The notes below the pieces were generated by a model. The model ran no database searches, was not told where the DNA came from, and saw nothing but the letters and a program-made list of their open reading frames with translations. Position numbers and translations under genes: made by a program. A stretch of DNA of 64,000 nt from Loktanella gaetbuli (GTDB lineage Bacteria > Pseudomonadota > Alphaproteobacteria > Rhodobacterales > Rhodobacteraceae), in the NCBI RefSeq assembly GCF_020531945.1, contig NZ_JAJATZ010000001.1, positions 62,001 to 126,000 of the forward strand, written 5' to 3'. The stretch's first letter is position 1. Each line of letters opens with the position of its first letter. Below, in pieces: positions 24,993 to 33,425 of the stretch.

Positions 24993-26693
24993 ATGCCCGG
25001 TCAGGTCGCCTATCAGATCATGTGGAACCGCCTGATTTCCATTGTCGAGGAACAGGCGCAGGCCTTGGTGCGGACAGCCTTCAGCACATCCGTGCGCGAG
25101 GCGGGCGATCTGTCCGCCGGGGTCTATGATGCCGCAGGACAGATGCTGGCGCAGGCCGTCACCGGCACCCCCGGGCACGTCAACGCGATGGCCGACGCGG
25201 TGCCGCATTTCATCCGCGATATCGGGTTGGACACCATGCGCCCAGGCGATGTCTATCTGACGAATGATCCGTGGAAAGGCACCGGTCATCTGCACGATAT
25301 CACGGTCTGCACGCCCGCGTTTCACAAGGATCGTCTGATCGGCTTTTTCGCCTGTACGGCCCATGTCACGGATATTGGTGGTCGCGGGTTCGGGGCCGAT
25401 GCGGATGCGGTCTATGAAGAAGGGCTGCATCTACCGATCATGCGGTTTGCATCCGCCGGAACAGTTGATCCGACCCTCATCCAGATCATCCGCGCAAACG
25501 TGCGCGCGCCCGATCAGCTGGTCGGTGATCTCTACGCGCTGGCGACCTGTAACGATATTGGCAGGGGGCGCCTGACCGAGATGCTGGACGAATACGGGCT
25601 GGATGATCTGGACGGCATCAGCGATTTTATCCTCGATCACTCGCGCCGGGCGACATTGGACCGGATCGCGGCGTTACCGCAGGGTCAGGCCGCCGCGCAT
25701 ATGCGGATCGATGGATATACGCGGCCCGTCGACCTGCATGTCAGCGTGACCTTTGCCGGCGACCGGGTGCTGTGCGACTGGACCGGCACCAGCGGCCCCG
25801 ATCCCAAGGGGATCAATGTGCCGATGGTTTATACCAAGGCCTATGCCTGCTTTGCGCTGAAATGCGCCATCGCACCGGATATTCCCAACAATGCGGCCAG
25901 CCTTGCGCCGTTCGAGGTGACCGCACCGCCGGGCACGATCGTAAACGCACTGCATCCTGCGCCGGTGGCCCTGCGGCATGTGATCGGCCACCTGCTGCCG
26001 GATACGATCTTTGGCGCGCTCGATCAGTTGATGCCGGGCGTCGTTCCAGCCGAAGGCGCGGGCTGTCTGTGTAATTTCCAGATGTCGCTGCGCCCGCGCA
26101 CGGGAACCGGGGGCGCTGGCGATGCCGAGGTGTTGGTGTTCAATTCCGGCGGCGCGGGTGCGCGTCCGTCACTGGACGGGCTGTCGGCCACGGCGTTCCC
26201 GTCTGGCGTCATGACCATGCCGGTGGAGGCGACCGAACAGGTCGGCCCGGTGATCATCTGGCGCAAGGAACTGCGTCCCGATTCCGGTGGGGCAGGGCAA
26301 TATCGCGGCGGGTTGGGGCAGGTGATGGAGGTCGGGCCGCGCGCGGGCTATGACATGCATCTGTCTGCCATGTTCGACCGGGTCGAACATCCGGCACGCG
26401 GGCGACGCGGTGGTGCGGCGGGTGGGGCCACGACTGTCGCACTGAGTGATGGCACGCCACTGCGGGGAAAGGGACGACAGCATATTCCGGAAGGTACCCG
26501 CGCAGTGATGGGTTTCCCCGGAGGGGGTGGCTATGGTGATGTCGGTGCGCGCGATGTGGATGCAGTGCGCCGCGATCTTGCGCTGGGTTACATCACGCCA
26601 GAGATGGCTCGGCGCGACTACGGCCTGTCCGATCATGACGTGCAGGCCGTCCTGGCAGCCACTGCGCTGGGCGGTGAAGGAGCAAATTCATGA
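24993..26693 (+). CDS. hydantoinase B/oxoprolinase family protein (HyuB-like)
   Basis: The 566-residue partner subunit of HyuA. It has the family stretches MWNRLISIVEEQAQALVRTAFS, DVYLTNDPWKGTGHLHD, FACTAHVTDIGG and the C-terminal GGGGYG motif. An AAGGAG ribosome site lies five bases before ATG 24993; a GTG six bases earlier is possible. The gene overlaps the next by four bases (ATGA). Catalytic metal residues lie in the TNDPW/HLHD part in related enzymes. Confidence 0.92.
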   Translation: MPGQVAYQIMWNRLISIVEEQAQALVRTAFSTSVREAGDLSAGVYDAAGQMLAQAVTGTPGHVNAMADAVPHFIRDIGLDTMRPGDVYLTNDPWKGTGHLHDITVCTPAFHKDRLIGFFACTAHVTDIGGRGFGADADAVYEEGLHLPIMRFASAGTVDPTLIQIIRANVRAPDQLVGDLYALATCNDIGRGRLTEMLDEYGLDDLDGISDFILDHSRRATLDRIAALPQGQAAAHMRIDGYTRPVDLHVSVTFAGDRVLCDWTGTSGPDPKGINVPMVYTKAYACFALKCAIAPDIPNNAASLAPFEVTAPPGTIVNALHPAPVALRHVIGHLLPDTIFGALDQLMPGVVPAEGAGCLCNFQMSLRPRTGTGGAGDAEVLVFNSGGAGARPSLDGLSATAFPSGVMTMPVEATEQVGPVIIWRKELRPDSGGAGQYRGGLGQVMEVGPRAGYDMHLSAMFDRVEHPARGRRGGAAGGATTVALSDGTPLRGKGRQHIPEGTRAVMGFPGGGGYGDVGARDVDAVRRDLALGYITPEMARRDYGLSDHDVQAVLAATALGGEGANS

Positions 26694-27457
26694 ACCTGAA
26701 ACCAAACGCATTTCTGGCGGCGATCCGGTCGGGCAAGCCGCAAATCGGTATCTGGGTTTCCCTTTGCCACGCCGGGGCCGCCGAGGTGATCGCCGGTGCA
26801 GGGTTTGACTGGGCCGTTCTGGACATGGAACACGCGCCCACGTCGCTGGGCGATGTGATGCATCAGCTGCAGGTGTTTGCTGGGTACGCCACGACACCGA
26901 TGGTGCGCCCGGACTGGAATGACCCGGTCAAGGTCAAGCGGTTGCTGGATCTGGGCGCGCCTGCGTTGTTGTTCCCGATGGTCCAATCGGAACAAGAGGC
27001 GCGCGCGGCCGTCGCCGCTTGCCGCTATCCGCCGAACGGGATCAGGGGCTTTGCAGGGGGCACGCGTGCGAACGGCTATGGTCGGATCAGCGACTACCTC
27101 GACCGGGTCGAGGCAGAGACGGCGATCATCCTGCAGGTGGAATCGCGTCAGGCATTGGCGGACGCTGTGGCAATCGGCACGGTCGAAGGTGTCGACGGCG
27201 TGTTTTTCGGGCCGGCGGATATTGCGGCGGATCTGGGTCTGCCGGGCCAGCCGATGGCCCCTGCCGTTTGGGACGGGATCAGACCGGCTGCAGCTGCGCT
27301 GATGGCTGCCGGTGTGCCCGTGGGAACATTGGTGCAAGATGTCACCTTTGCCCGGTCACTCTTGGCTGACGGGTTTACCTTTGTCGCTTGCGGCATTGAC
27401 GCCACGCTGCTGGCCCGTGCGTCTGACAATCTGCTGGCCGGCATGCGCGCGCCGTGA
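26690..27457 (+). CDS. HpcH/HpaI-family class II aldolase
   Basis: The 255-residue protein resembles 2-dehydro-3-deoxyglucarate or 4-hydroxy-2-oxoheptanedioate aldolases, which cleave 2-keto-acids with a divalent metal. Expected residues are visible: DMEHAP (catalytic His), PMVRPDW (Arg), ILQVES (metal Glu) and GPADIAADLG (metal Asp). It is coupled to HyuB by ATGA and to the next gene by GTGA. It would suit the last carbon-carbon cleavage of a catabolic path, but the substrate is unknown. Confidence 0.88.
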   Translation: MNLKPNAFLAAIRSGKPQIGIWVSLCHAGAAEVIAGAGFDWAVLDMEHAPTSLGDVMHQLQVFAGYATTPMVRPDWNDPVKVKRLLDLGAPALLFPMVQSEQEARAAVAACRYPPNGIRGFAGGTRANGYGRISDYLDRVEAETAIILQVESRQALADAVAIGTVEGVDGVFFGPADIAADLGLPGQPMAPAVWDGIRPAAAALMAAGVPVGTLVQDVTFARSLLADGFTFVACGIDATLLARASDNLLAGMRAP

Positions 27458-28062
27458 AACCTGTCCTGTGGTCGTTTCGTCGTTGCCCCTATGCCATGCG
27501 TGCGCGTCTGGCGATCGCAGCCTCTGGACAGGTCGTTGAAACGCGCGAGATATTGCTGCGCGACAAACCCGACGCCTTTCTTGCGGTGTCACCTACGGCC
27601 ACGGTGCCGTGCCTTGTCTTGCCCGAGCGTGTGATCGACGAAAGCCTCGACATCATGGTCTGGGCCTTGCAGCAGCACGATCCTCAGCGATGGCTGGATA
27701 TGCCGGCAGAGGGCCATGACCTGATTGCGCGAAATGACGGACCGTTCAAACAGGCTCTTGACCGCACGAAATACGCGGACCGCTACCCAGACAGTGACCC
27801 GGATCAGCAACGCGAAATTGCGGCAGCAGTCCTGCGTGACCTGAATGCACGGTTGCAGGCTGGTTGGCTGTTTGGCCGGGTGACATTGGCCGATATGGCG
27901 ATCCTGCCGTTCGTGCGTCAGTTCGCACAGATTGATCGGGCCTGGTTCGACGATCAGGATTGGCCCGATCTGCGTGGGTGGCTGGACAGATTTACAGAGT
28001 CGCAAGATTTTGCCCACATCATGACGCGCAGAACGCTCTGGTCGCCGGACGTCCAGTCCTGA
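27454..28062 (+). CDS. glutathione S-transferase-like protein
   Basis: A 202-residue protein with an N-terminal thioredoxin-fold domain (LWSFRRCPYAMRARLAIAASG) and a C-terminal helical domain. The CPYA motif and the TATVPCLVLPERVIDESLDIM stretch are typical of bacterial GSTs with a catalytic cysteine. The GTG start overlaps the aldolase stop (GTGA), so it is the last gene of the hydantoinase-type operon. It may process a glutathione adduct or act in redox protection. Confidence 0.85.
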   Translation: MKPVLWSFRRCPYAMRARLAIAASGQVVETREILLRDKPDAFLAVSPTATVPCLVLPERVIDESLDIMVWALQQHDPQRWLDMPAEGHDLIARNDGPFKQALDRTKYADRYPDSDPDQQREIAAAVLRDLNARLQAGWLFGRVTLADMAILPFVRQFAQIDRAWFDDQDWPDLRGWLDRFTESQDFAHIMTRRTLWSPDVQS

Positions 28063-28163
28063 ACTGCGCACGGCCTCATATCCGGGGTGCGTATCACGCT
28101 TGCGCGATCCGGGCGGGCCTCTATGGTGAACGTGAATACATGATTGCACAGGGATTTGCCGTA

Positions 28164-28412
28164 ATGAAAATGACGACCTTGGCCGCGACAGCGGCGCTCT
28201 TGCTCCCGACCCTGGCACAGTCTCAGGGGCTGATCGTGACCGAACCCGCAGCACCGCCCGCACAGGTGATCGATCCGACCACCCCGGCGCTGACGACGGG
28301 GCAGGGGCTTTCAACCGGTGCGATACTGGGAATCGGTGCTGGCATGGTGGGCTTTTTTGCGCTTCTTTCATCGGACGACGATGAGGGTGCCGCGACGCCC
28401 GATACCAATTGA
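28164..28412 (+). CDS. small exported membrane protein 1 (paired with 28654)
   Basis: An 82-residue protein with a signal peptide (MKMTTLAATAALLLPTLAQ), a Pro/Thr/Ala-rich segment, a glycine-rich hydrophobic segment at about 49-67 (GAILGIGAGMVGFFALL) and a polar tail SSDDDEGAATPDTN. The tail and architecture resemble those of the next small gene. AGGGA lies nine bases before the ATG; an earlier ATG at 28140 would add eight residues. No known family is recognised. The neighbouring sugar transferase suggests, but does not show, a cell-surface polysaccharide connection. Confidence 0.65.
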   Translation: MKMTTLAATAALLLPTLAQSQGLIVTEPAAPPAQVIDPTTPALTTGQGLSTGAILGIGAGMVGFFALLSSDDDEGAATPDTN

Positions 28413-28653
28413 GAGGCTGTTTTTGATACGCAGGCTGCCTTGCATCTGGCAGTTTCCCCAGCCTTTGTGCCTTAATTTATGGCAGTTCGGGACTCTTGGC
28501 CAGATCGCAGTCTTTTGATAGCGGTGTCGGCACTACCCGAGATTAGTCTTGTAAACAAGGCGTGGAAGCGGTAACCGATTGTTGATTGAAACCGTTGACG
28601 CTACGTCGTTTGGACTTGAACGCACGCTTTGCGCACACATGGGGAATTAAAAC
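28413..28653 (+). promoter_or_regulatory. intergenic region between the two small exported proteins
   Basis: The region contains CTTGT-AA-ACAAG (28548-28559), an inverted repeat of operator size, and several AT-rich blocks that may hold a promoter for the second small gene. I see no coding frame with support. A -35-like TTGACG lies at 28595, without a convincing -10. Confidence 0.3.
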
Positions 28654-28857
28654 ATGAAAAAAATCATTCTTGCACTGACCGTCGCTGCGACATTGCCGAT
28701 GGCAGCATCCGCTCAGGACAGCATTGCCGTTCCTGGCCTGTCGACAGAAATCCCGAATGTTGTGCCTTTTCTGACGCTGATGGGCGCTGTTTTCATCATC
28801 GGCGCAACCAATGATGGCGACAACGACGGCGCAACGTCGGACACCACCACCAACTAA
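28654..28857 (+). CDS. small exported membrane protein 2
   Basis: A 67-residue protein with a signal peptide (MKKIILALTVAATLPMAASA), a short loop, a hydrophobic segment at about 38-51 (FLTLMGAVFIIGA) and an acidic/Thr tail (NDGDNDGATSDTTTN). GGGGAA lies seven bases upstream of the ATG. The signal, single membrane segment and DDxxGA(T)xDT(T)N-like tail match the preceding gene, suggesting duplication and divergence. Function is unknown. Confidence 0.7.
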   Translation: MKKIILALTVAATLPMAASAQDSIAVPGLSTEIPNVVPFLTLMGAVFIIGATNDGDNDGATSDTTTN

Positions 28858-28863
28858 TATCAC

Positions 28864-28912
28864 GCTGGTTCCGGTTCACGCTGCCCGATCCGGCATTACG
28901 CGCGGAACCAGC
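28864..28912 (+). terminator. long inverted repeat after the 67-residue gene
   Basis: GCTGGTTCCG (28864-28873) and CGGAACCAGC (28903-28912) are perfect ten-base arms around a 29-base loop, starting seven bases after the stop codon. There is no U-run, so termination efficiency is doubtful; it may stabilise the mRNA. Confidence 0.45.
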
Positions 28913-29020
28913 ATGTCACACGCCTGTTATCCGGCGCTTATTAAGTCCTGTTTGCGTAATGGTTTTGCTTGAGTTCTAGGGCGGTGATTTCACGGCCGTC
29001 ACAATACGTGTCTCGTGCCG

Positions 29021-29722
29021 ATGGTGCTGGCATGGCTAGTCGAAGTTTCGGGGGCAGTTTTGGTTCAGATCAGACAATTTACGTCTTTGCGGTATGAACA
29101 AGATGCCGCTTCAGAGACGAAACCTGTGTCCCCCAAGCTCGGATTTGTCATCTTCAAGCGGTGCTTTGATATTGTCATATCATCCGTCCTTTTGGTGCCC
29201 TTGGTTTTGGCAGCCGTAGCGCTGTTGATCATCAACCGTTTCTATAATCCGGGCCCCCTGTTTTACGTGCAGGACCGCATGGGGCAGGGGTGTGTCCCTT
29301 TTCGCGCCTACAAATTCCGGTCCATGCTTTGTGCCGAAAATATCCGGCGCGGCGCGTTTGACGATCTTGAGGTGTCGCGGATCACGCCATTGGGTCGCTT
29401 GTTGCGCAAATGTCGTGTGGACGAGTTGCCGCAGGTCTGGAACGTGCTGATCGGCAACATGAGTCTGATTGGCCCGCGCCCCGATTTTATCGACCATGCC
29501 TGCATCTATGTCGACACCGTGCCGGGATACCGTGCACGCCATTCTGTCAAACCTGGCATCACCGGCCTTGCCCAGACCGAAGTCGGCTATGTCGACGGGC
29601 GCGAAGGCTTGGATCGCAAGGTTGCTGCTGACCTAGCCTATATCCGGGACCGGTCGATCGCACTGGACCTGTGGATCACATGGCGCACTATCGTCACCGT
29701 GTTTACGGGCAAGGGCAGCTGA
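29021..29722 (+). CDS. undecaprenyl-phosphate sugar phosphotransferase (ExoY/PssY-type)
   Basis: About 233 residues. It transfers a sugar-1-phosphate from a UDP-sugar to undecaprenyl phosphate, the first step of many exopolysaccharides. There is one membrane segment (FDIVISSVLLVPLVLAAVALLII), then DRMGQGCVPFRAYKFRSM, RRCRVDELPQVWNVL-like and SLIGPRPDF, and the C-terminal KPGITGLAQ motif. The short form lacks the extra N-terminal helices of WbaP. Start is uncertain: ATG at 29021, GTG at 29015, or later. No other glycosyltransferase is in the window. Confidence 0.92.
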   Translation: MVLAWLVEVSGAVLVQIRQFTSLRYEQDAASETKPVSPKLGFVIFKRCFDIVISSVLLVPLVLAAVALLIINRFYNPGPLFYVQDRMGQGCVPFRAYKFRSMLCAENIRRGAFDDLEVSRITPLGRLLRKCRVDELPQVWNVLIGNMSLIGPRPDFIDHACIYVDTVPGYRARHSVKPGITGLAQTEVGYVDGREGLDRKVAADLAYIRDRSIALDLWITWRTIVTVFTGKGS

Positions 29723-29751
29723 ACCCGGCCAGACAAGCGTCTGGCGCGGGT
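29723..29751. terminator. bidirectional stem-loop between sugar transferase and activase
   Basis: CCAGAC-AAGC-GTCTGG (29729-29744) is enclosed by ACCCG (29723-29727) and CGGGT (29747-29751) between convergent genes. No U-run on either strand. Confidence 0.5.
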
Positions 29752-29761
29752 CAATATCCAG

Positions 29762-31801
29762 CTATTTGCGGGCCCGTCTGCGTCTGCGGCCTTGATCATC
29801 GACACTTCCGCCACCCCCGAGGTTGAAACTGACGGATGGTAGCGTGGTCACGCTGGCCAGGTGCGGGAAAGGATCGGTGGCGTGGGGAATGGCGTTTGCG
29901 TTGACGAAATGTTCCTGGAATTTCGGCGCAATGGCGGTTTCGACCTTTGTGATCTGACGTACGATTGTCGCAATATCGCGGCGTGCGGTCACCGAGCACA
30001 ATGCAATGCGTGCGCCTGTGCCCGCAGCGTTGCCCGCACTGCGCACATTCGCCAGCGGCGCATCAGGGATCATCCCCAGCACCATCGCGTGTTTCGGGCT
30101 GATATGCGCACCAAAGGCGCCCGCCAGCGTGATGCGGTCGACATGATCGACGCCCATTTCATCCATAAGCAGCCGCGCCCCGGCATAAAGCGCCGATTTT
30201 GCCAGTTGGATCGCGCGGATATCGCCCTGTGTCACGGCAATCAGCGGTCCACCGTCGGCGGTGCTGTCGTGCAGGACGTAGGAATGCGTGCGCCCGGCGA
30301 CGATACAGCGTGACGTGCCGGTCTGGTCGGGCGAGCCGATCAGACCCTTGTCGTCCAGCAGGCCGGCCATGCGCATTTCGGCGACGGCCTCGATGATGCC
30401 GGACCCGCAGATGCCGGTGATCTGCGGCGTGCCGAAATCGGGGTCATCGGACCAGCTGTCGCTGCCGATGATCTTGAACCGGGGTTCCTTGGTCGCAGGG
30501 TCGATTTCGACGCGCTCGATGGCACCGGGGGCGGCACGCTGACCGGAACTGATCTGTGCGCCCTCAAATGCGGGGCCGGTGGGGGACGAACAGGCCAGAA
30601 CGCGGCTTTTGTCGCCCAGCAGGATTTCCGCGTTGGTGCCCACGTCGACGATCAGCACGAGGTCGTCGGATTTGCCTGGTTCCTCTGACAGCGCGACGGC
30701 GGCCGCATCTGCACCGACGTGACCGGCGATACATGGCAGGATGAACACCTGTGCTGCATCGTTCATCCGGTTCAGATCCAATTCGCGGGCGGGCAGACCC
30801 ATTGCATCCGATGTGGCCAGTGCAAACGGGGCCTGGCCCAATTCCACGGGGTCCACCCCGATCAGCAGGTGGTGCATCACCGGGTTACAGACGAACACGG
30901 CCTCCATGATCTGGTCGGGGGTAATGCCGGCCTCTGCCGCGATATCCACGGTCAGGTCATTGATGGCGGCGCGCACGGCGGCCGTCATTTCGACCTCTCC
31001 GCCCGGATTCATCATCGCATAGCTCACGCGGCTCATGAGATCCTCGCCAAAGCGGATCTGCGGGTTCATCACGCCCGCACTGGCGGCGACCTGACCGTTG
31101 CGCAGGTCGCACAGGTGGGCCGCGATGGTGGTGGACCCAAGATCGATGGCAAGACCATAGATCCGACCTTCGTGGAAACCGGGATAGACGTCGATGACCT
31201 GATGACGACCGTCCAGCGATCCGCGATGCAGGGCGACCGTGACTTCCCAGTTGCCCTTGCGCAGGACCTTTTGCAGCTTGGTCAGTACGGGCAGGGGGGC
31301 ATGTACATCCGTAATCCCCCATTCATCGCGCAGGGCCGCTGCCAGCCTTTCGAGATCGCCGGAGGGTTCGTGCATGTCCGGTTCCTGCACCTTGACGAAC
31401 AAGAGCTTCGTTGCGGGGTCCATGACGATGTCGCGCACGGCGGCGGCCTTGCGGACGACCTGGCGGTGAACCTGACTCTCTGGTGGAACGTCGATCACGA
31501 TGTCGCCTTGGACAGTGGCCTGACAGCCCAGACGGCGACCGTCCTTTAGGCCGCGGATGTCGTCGTAACGCTGTTCCACGCTGTTCCAGTCCGACAGCGC
31601 GCCCTCGCGTGCGGTGACACCATGTTTGGAAAATTCGCCGTAAGATGGTGCGACCTGACATTTAGAACAGATGCCGCGTCCGCCGCAGACGCTGTCAAGA
31701 TCGACACCCAACTGTCGGGCCGCGGTCAGAACGGGGGTCCCCACGGGAAACCGTCCGCGCTTGCCCGATGGTGTGAAAATAACAAGTGGATCGGTGGTCA
31801 T
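29762..31801 (-). CDS. RamA-like [2Fe-2S]/ASKHA reductive activator of corrinoid methyltransferase
   Basis: The 679-residue protein begins with a plant-type ferredoxin domain: Cys39, Cys45, Cys48 and Cys93 (CGGRGICSKCQ and RLGCQA). It continues into a DUF4445 ASKHA ATPase domain (LAIDLGSTTIAAHL, VDVGTNAEILLG, TGICGSGIIEA). Such proteins return Co(II) corrinoids to Co(I) at the expense of ATP. In Phaeobacter and relatives a protein of this type is needed by the split methionine synthase, whose likely other parts lie at 41.5-43.8 kb here. It is divergent from guaB. The start at 31801 is preferred over a frame 47 codons longer. Confidence 0.9.
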   Translation of the reverse strand: MTTDPLVIFTPSGKRGRFPVGTPVLTAARQLGVDLDSVCGGRGICSKCQVAPSYGEFSKHGVTAREGALSDWNSVEQRYDDIRGLKDGRRLGCQATVQGDIVIDVPPESQVHRQVVRKAAAVRDIVMDPATKLLFVKVQEPDMHEPSGDLERLAAALRDEWGITDVHAPLPVLTKLQKVLRKGNWEVTVALHRGSLDGRHQVIDVYPGFHEGRIYGLAIDLGSTTIAAHLCDLRNGQVAASAGVMNPQIRFGEDLMSRVSYAMMNPGGEVEMTAAVRAAINDLTVDIAAEAGITPDQIMEAVFVCNPVMHHLLIGVDPVELGQAPFALATSDAMGLPARELDLNRMNDAAQVFILPCIAGHVGADAAAVALSEEPGKSDDLVLIVDVGTNAEILLGDKSRVLACSSPTGPAFEGAQISSGQRAAPGAIERVEIDPATKEPRFKIIGSDSWSDDPDFGTPQITGICGSGIIEAVAEMRMAGLLDDKGLIGSPDQTGTSRCIVAGRTHSYVLHDSTADGGPLIAVTQGDIRAIQLAKSALYAGARLLMDEMGVDHVDRITLAGAFGAHISPKHAMVLGMIPDAPLANVRSAGNAAGTGARIALCSVTARRDIATIVRQITKVETAIAPKFQEHFVNANAIPHATDPFPHLASVTTLPSVSFNLGGGGSVDDQGRRRRRARK

Positions 31802-31966
31802 GTCCGGATGCCTTTGCTGTGTTGCGCGCACACTAGCCATTTTGCGCCGAGGGAAAAGGGTGCGGCGCGACGGCACAGCGTCGCAAGCGTCATTCTTTTG
31901 ACCTTTTGCCCCGGTGGGTTTCGTGCAATACGGCACCGCCAAACGACCCTATCAGGAGAGACCGTG

Positions 31967-33418
31967 ATGGAGATTCGCGAGGCACTGACTTTTGATGATG
32001 TTCTGCTGGTTCCGGCAGCATCATCCGTACTGCCTTCGACAGCAGACACCCGCACCTACGTCACCCAGTCGATCAGCCTGAACATCCCGCTTTTGTCGTC
32101 CGCAATGGACACCGTGACAGAAGGCCGCATGGCGATCGCGATGGCCCAAGCGGGCGGCATGGGGATCGTACACAAGAACCTGGATATCGAGGCGCAGGCC
32201 CGCGAAATCCGACAGGTCAAGCGGTTCGTATCGGGGACGGTCTACAACCCGGTCACATTGCGCCCCGACCAGACGCTGGCCGACGCCAAGGCGCTGATGG
32301 AACGCTACCGGGTCACGGGATTTCCGGTAGTCAACGAAAACGGATTGGTCGTCGGGATCGTCACAAACCGCGACATGCGATTTGCGAGCGATGACAGCAC
32401 GCCGGTGAGCGTGATGATGACCTCTGATGATCTGGCCATGCTGCAAGAGCCCGCCGATCTGGATGAGGCACGGTCGCTGATGCAGGCCCGCCGCATCGAA
32501 AAACTGCTGATCACGGACGCAAAGGGGAAGCTGACGGGCCTGTTGACCCTAAAGGACAGCGAACAGGCGGTGCTGAACCCCTCGGCCTGCAAGGATGATC
32601 TGGGACGTTTGCGTGTGGGTGCTGCGACGGGGGTCGGGGATTCTGGTTTTGAACGGTCTGCGGCGTTGATCGATGCGGGCGTCGACCTGATCGTTGTGGA
32701 TACGGCACACGGCCATTCCGAAGGTGTGTCCAAGGCGGTCGAGCGGATCAAGGCGCTGTCAAACCAGGTGCAGGTTGTGGCTGGAAATGTCGCCACCGCC
32801 GAGGCGACCCGCGCGCTGATCGGTGCCGGTGCCGATGCGGTCAAGGTGGGCATCGGTCCGGGTTCGATCTGCACCACGCGCATGGTCGCGGGTGTCGGCG
32901 TGCCGCAATTGACGGCCGTCATGGATTGCGCTGGGGCGGCGGGCGACGTGCCCGTCATCGCCGACGGCGGGATCAAATTTTCTGGCGACTTTGCCAAGGC
33001 GATTGCCGCAGGGGCGTCCTGCGCGATGGTCGGGTCAATGATCGCAGGCACCGACGAATCCCCCGGCGAGGTCATCCTGTATCAGGGGCGGTCGTTCAAA
33101 TCCTACCGCGGCATGGGATCGCTTGGCGCGATGGCGCGCGGGTCTGCCGATCGCTATTTCCAAAAGGACGCGGCGAGCGACAAGCTGGTCCCCGAAGGCA
33201 TCGAAGGTCAGGTGCCCTACAAGGGGTCCGCCAGCGCGGTGGTCCATCAGCTTGTCGGTGGTCTGCGGGCCGCGATGGGCTATACCGGCAACGCGACCGT
33301 CGCCGAAATGCGCAAGAACGCGCAATTCGTCAAGATTACGGGTGCCGGCCTGCGTGAAAGCCACGTCCATGACGTGCAGATTACGCGGGAATCACCCAAC
33401 TACCGCATCGGGTCCTGA
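31967..33418 (+). CDS. guaB: inosine-5'-monophosphate dehydrogenase
   Basis: This enzyme converts IMP to XMP with NAD+, the committed step of GTP synthesis. The 483-residue protein has the N-terminal EALTFDDVLLVP, a CBS pair in the middle (about 90-205; GFPVVNENGLVVGIVTNRD) and catalytic loop GPGSICTTR, then GGIKFSGDFAKAIAAGA and FKSYRGMGS. ATG at 31967 has an AGGAGAG ribosome site; the longer upstream frame belongs to the divergent leader. Normal length and no missing key residue. Confidence 0.97.
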   Translation: MEIREALTFDDVLLVPAASSVLPSTADTRTYVTQSISLNIPLLSSAMDTVTEGRMAIAMAQAGGMGIVHKNLDIEAQAREIRQVKRFVSGTVYNPVTLRPDQTLADAKALMERYRVTGFPVVNENGLVVGIVTNRDMRFASDDSTPVSVMMTSDDLAMLQEPADLDEARSLMQARRIEKLLITDAKGKLTGLLTLKDSEQAVLNPSACKDDLGRLRVGAATGVGDSGFERSAALIDAGVDLIVVDTAHGHSEGVSKAVERIKALSNQVQVVAGNVATAEATRALIGAGADAVKVGIGPGSICTTRMVAGVGVPQLTAVMDCAGAAGDVPVIADGGIKFSGDFAKAIAAGASCAMVGSMIAGTDESPGEVILYQGRSFKSYRGMGSLGAMARGSADRYFQKDAASDKLVPEGIEGQVPYKGSASAVVHQLVGGLRAAMGYTGNATVAEMRKNAQFVKITGAGLRESHVHDVQITRESPNYRIGS

Positions 33419-33425
33419 GGGGGCC

